Shown here in pieces: positions 6,436 to 7,563 of a DNA stretch of 7,563 bases. Location: contig DAIMGT010000107.1 of the NCBI GenBank assembly GCA_036723735.1, forward strand, positions 1 to 7,563, written 5' to 3'. How positions within the stretch are numbered: position 1 is the stretch's first letter; every line of letters starts with the position of its first letter. Below the pieces are notes generated by a model. That model saw only the letters and a list, made by a program, of their open reading frames with translations. It made no database searches and was not told the DNA's origin. The position numbers and the translations under genes were made by a program. This stretch comes from UBA4656 sp002405525. GTDB lineage: Bacteria; Pseudomonadota; Gammaproteobacteria; Xanthomonadales; Ahniellaceae.

Positions 6436-6460
6436 AGCGACGCGCGCGACGCGCGCTTTT
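6436..6460 (+). terminator. probable rho-independent terminator with T-run
   Basis: AGCG and CGCG (6436-6444, with one bulged A at 6440) pair with CGCGCGCT (6450-6457), and TTTT ends the structure at 6457-6460. The T-run is on the plus strand, so it would stop readthrough from the FadL-like gene before it runs antisense into the DUF4097 gene. Confidence 0.45.
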
Positions 6461-6517
6461 CAATCCTGCAGCAAGTCCTTCACGCAGCGCGCAGCGCGCC
6501 CAGCCCGCCCGGCGCCC

Positions 6518-7342
6518 TCAGTCCGCGGGGATCGACACCCGGCCGTTGACCTCCGCATGGGAGATCCCGCCGCTGCCGTCCGCGCGAACGGTGAACGAAG
6601 CACCAACGCGGTTTGCACGAATGCCGCCGCTGCCGTCACGGCCGACCTCAACGTCGCCGGCGATCTCGTCGAACACGATCTCGCCGCTGCTGTCGCTGCC
6701 CACGCGCGCCGTGCCGCCGATGTTGCGCAGTTGGATGTCGCCGCTGGTGTCTTTCTCGACCTGCACGTCGCTCGCCACGCCGCTGATCTCGATGTCGCCG
6801 CTGCTGTCGCGGCGCACGGTGACCGGTCCGGCCGTCTCGCGCACGTCGATGTCGCCGCTGCTGTCGGCGACGGACAGCGCGCCGGCGATGCCCTCGATGC
6901 GCAGGTCGCCGCTGCTGTCGGCCACCGCCAGCGACGCGAAACCTGTGAAGCGGGCATCGCCGGACGAGTCCTCGGCATCCACCGCCAGCGACTCCGGCAC
7001 GCGGACCACCAGCGACAGCGACGCGTAGTCGCCACCCATCCAGCCGCCGCCGCTGTCGGGCAGCACGGCGACCAGCCGCGCGCGGTCGCCGTCGCGGCCG
7101 CTGTCGAGCCGGATCTGGTCCAGCCGCTCCGCGCTGTCGGCGCAGGCGCTGCCGACGGCCTCGATCGTGGTCCGGCCTTTTTCGCCGATCACCTCGAGAC
7201 CGCCCGCGCCGGCACGCAGCACCAGCGATCGCAGTCCACCGGCTTCCAGGGTGGCGCGCCGCTCGGCACGGTGTTCACAGTCGCCCCAGGCGGCAGCGGG
7301 GCTGGCGATCGGGAGCAGGAGCAGGACGAGCAGCGGGCGCAT
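6518..7342 (-). CDS. secreted DUF4097-type putative adhesin with SSGD beta-solenoid repeats
   Basis: A 274-aa precursor. The signal peptide MRPLLVLLLLPIASPAAA (1-18) predicts export. Residues about 30-118 form a beta-rich N-terminal part with an SDGGG-like loop (96-104). From about 119 on, the chain consists of repeats of 17-19 residues, each with a D-[ST/G]-SG-[DEG] turn: 124-130, 141-147, 159-165, 178-184, 197-203, 216-222, 235-241 and 254-260. Such ladders stack as a right-handed parallel beta-solenoid and are typical of the DUF4097/DUF2807 'putative adhesin' families. Their biochemical role is poorly known; an envelope or stress-related function is often assumed. The last two repeats drift from SSGD to GSGG. 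C22 and C67 could pair in the periplasm. An AGAGG ribosome site lies five bases before the ATG. The gene converges on the FadL-like gene. No neighbouring sigma factor or anti-sigma factor is visible. Confidence 0.85.
   Translation of the reverse strand: MRPLLVLLLLPIASPAAAWGDCEHRAERRATLEAGGLRSLVLRAGAGGLEVIGEKGRTTIEAVGSACADSAERLDQIRLDSGRDGDRARLVAVLPDSGGGWMGGDYASLSLVVRVPESLAVDAEDSSGDARFTGFASLAVADSSGDLRIEGIAGALSVADSSGDIDVRETAGPVTVRRDSSGDIEISGVASDVQVEKDTSGDIQLRNIGGTARVGSDSSGEIVFDEIAGDVEVGRDGSGGIRANRVGASFTVRADGSGGISHAEVNGRVSIPAD
6563..6973 (-). repeat. tandem 51-57-bp coding repeats in the DUF4097 gene
   Basis: On the plus strand the motif TCGCCGCTGCTGTCG or a close variant recurs at 6681, 6738, 6795, 6852 and 6906. 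A diverged form starts at 6957, and weaker forms occur toward 6563. The first three steps are 57 bp, then 54 and 51. DNA identity is high only over the SSGD turn; the stretches between have diverged. The repeat is therefore old or held by protein constraint. Confidence 0.8.
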
Positions 7343-7346
7343 GGCG

Positions 7347-7352
7347 ACCTCT
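7347..7352 (-). promoter_or_regulatory. Shine-Dalgarno sequence of the DUF4097 gene
   Basis: AGAGGT on the minus strand, with its AGAGG core ending five bases before the ATG at 7342-7340. It supports that start and contrasts with the SD-less uvrD and MBL-fold genes. Confidence 0.65.
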
Positions 7353-7453
7353 GGCGGTGTCGGGAATCCCTGCGATGCGCGACGGCGGCGGAAGGTTTGA
7401 ATCGCTTCGTCAGCGGTGCTCAGCGAGCCGGGCGGTTGCGTCCTGAGGCACCC

Positions 7454-7482
7454 CGGTCGCGCCGCACGCAGCGCTCCTGCAG
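7454..7482 (-). repeat. REP-like intergenic element, copy 2
   Basis: Matches 6361-6389 at 24 of 29 positions in the same orientation, including an unbroken 14-base run CACGCAGCGCTCCT on the plus strand. With copy 1 it brackets the DUF4097 gene. Confidence 0.5.
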
Positions 7483-7563
7483 GACACGCGCTCGCGCGCG
7501 GCCGGTGCGCTGCAGATGCTATGCGGGCCGTCCGCAGTCATCCTCTGATTTGGTCTCAAACAA

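Larger units (their letters stand above)
7343..7563. other. upstream region of the DUF4097 gene, no gene seen
   Basis: This 221-bp tail holds the ribosome site of the DUF4097 gene and the second REP-like element. The last dozen bases become AT-richer. No promoter could be called with confidence and no coding region is supported. Confidence 0.4.

Noticed and set aside
6681..6920. Regular 57-bp repeats resembling a CRISPR array
   Set aside because: They are in frame within a secreted protein gene and encode SSGD turns. Both 'repeat' and 'spacer' parts are coding, and no cas gene is present.

Overview
The window looks like a chromosomal segment from a high-GC gammaproteobacterium, most likely of the Xanthomonadales (Lysobacter/Luteimonas/Rhodanobacter-like). 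The reasons are a UvrD that follows the E. coli enzyme almost motif for motif, the 70%-GC coding style, '-10 box, six bases, ATG' leaderless promoters, and intergenic elements carrying the CTGTAGGAGCG core that is common in that order. This placement is inference. No phylogeny could be run.

Layout. (1) Bases 24-761 (+) encode a secreted protein of 245 aa that appears to carry two divergent TonB-C-terminal-like domains. This part is visibly less GC-rich than the rest: two 60-base lines counted by hand gave 52-55% GC, against 72% for a line inside uvrD. (2) Bases 966-1570 (-) hold a compact type II toxin-antitoxin operon: a ribbon-helix-helix antitoxin followed by a RelE/ParE toxin, overlapping by GTGA. 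A perfect 14-bp palindrome lies between its -35 and -10 boxes and is the likely autoregulatory operator. (3) Bases 1659-3863 (-) are a complete uvrD (DNA helicase II). (4) Bases 3978-4838 (+) are a metallo-beta-lactamase-fold hydrolase of the ETHE1/persulfide-dioxygenase-like group, divergent from uvrD. (5) Bases 5002-6258 (+) are a FadL/OmpP1-type outer-membrane barrel, followed by two hairpins. (6) Bases 6518-7342 (-) are a secreted DUF4097-type beta-solenoid protein with eight SSGD-type repeats, flanked by two direct copies of a 29-bp REP-like element.

How the genes fit together. uvrD and the MBL-fold gene share a 114-bp divergent promoter region in which the two -10 boxes form a 12-bp perfect inverted repeat. 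Each box sits exactly six bases before its ATG, which predicts leaderless mRNAs for both. The toxin-antitoxin operon has the same -10/ATG geometry. The other three genes have Shine-Dalgarno-like sequences. Apart from the toxin-antitoxin pair, the genes look like independent units: DNA repair, sulfur or general hydrolase metabolism, and envelope proteins.

I found no RNA gene, CRISPR array, transposase or phage gene, and no clear evidence of a novel multi-gene system. The points most worth following up are the symmetrical leaderless promoters, the toxin-antitoxin operator, and the duplicated TonB_C-like protein.
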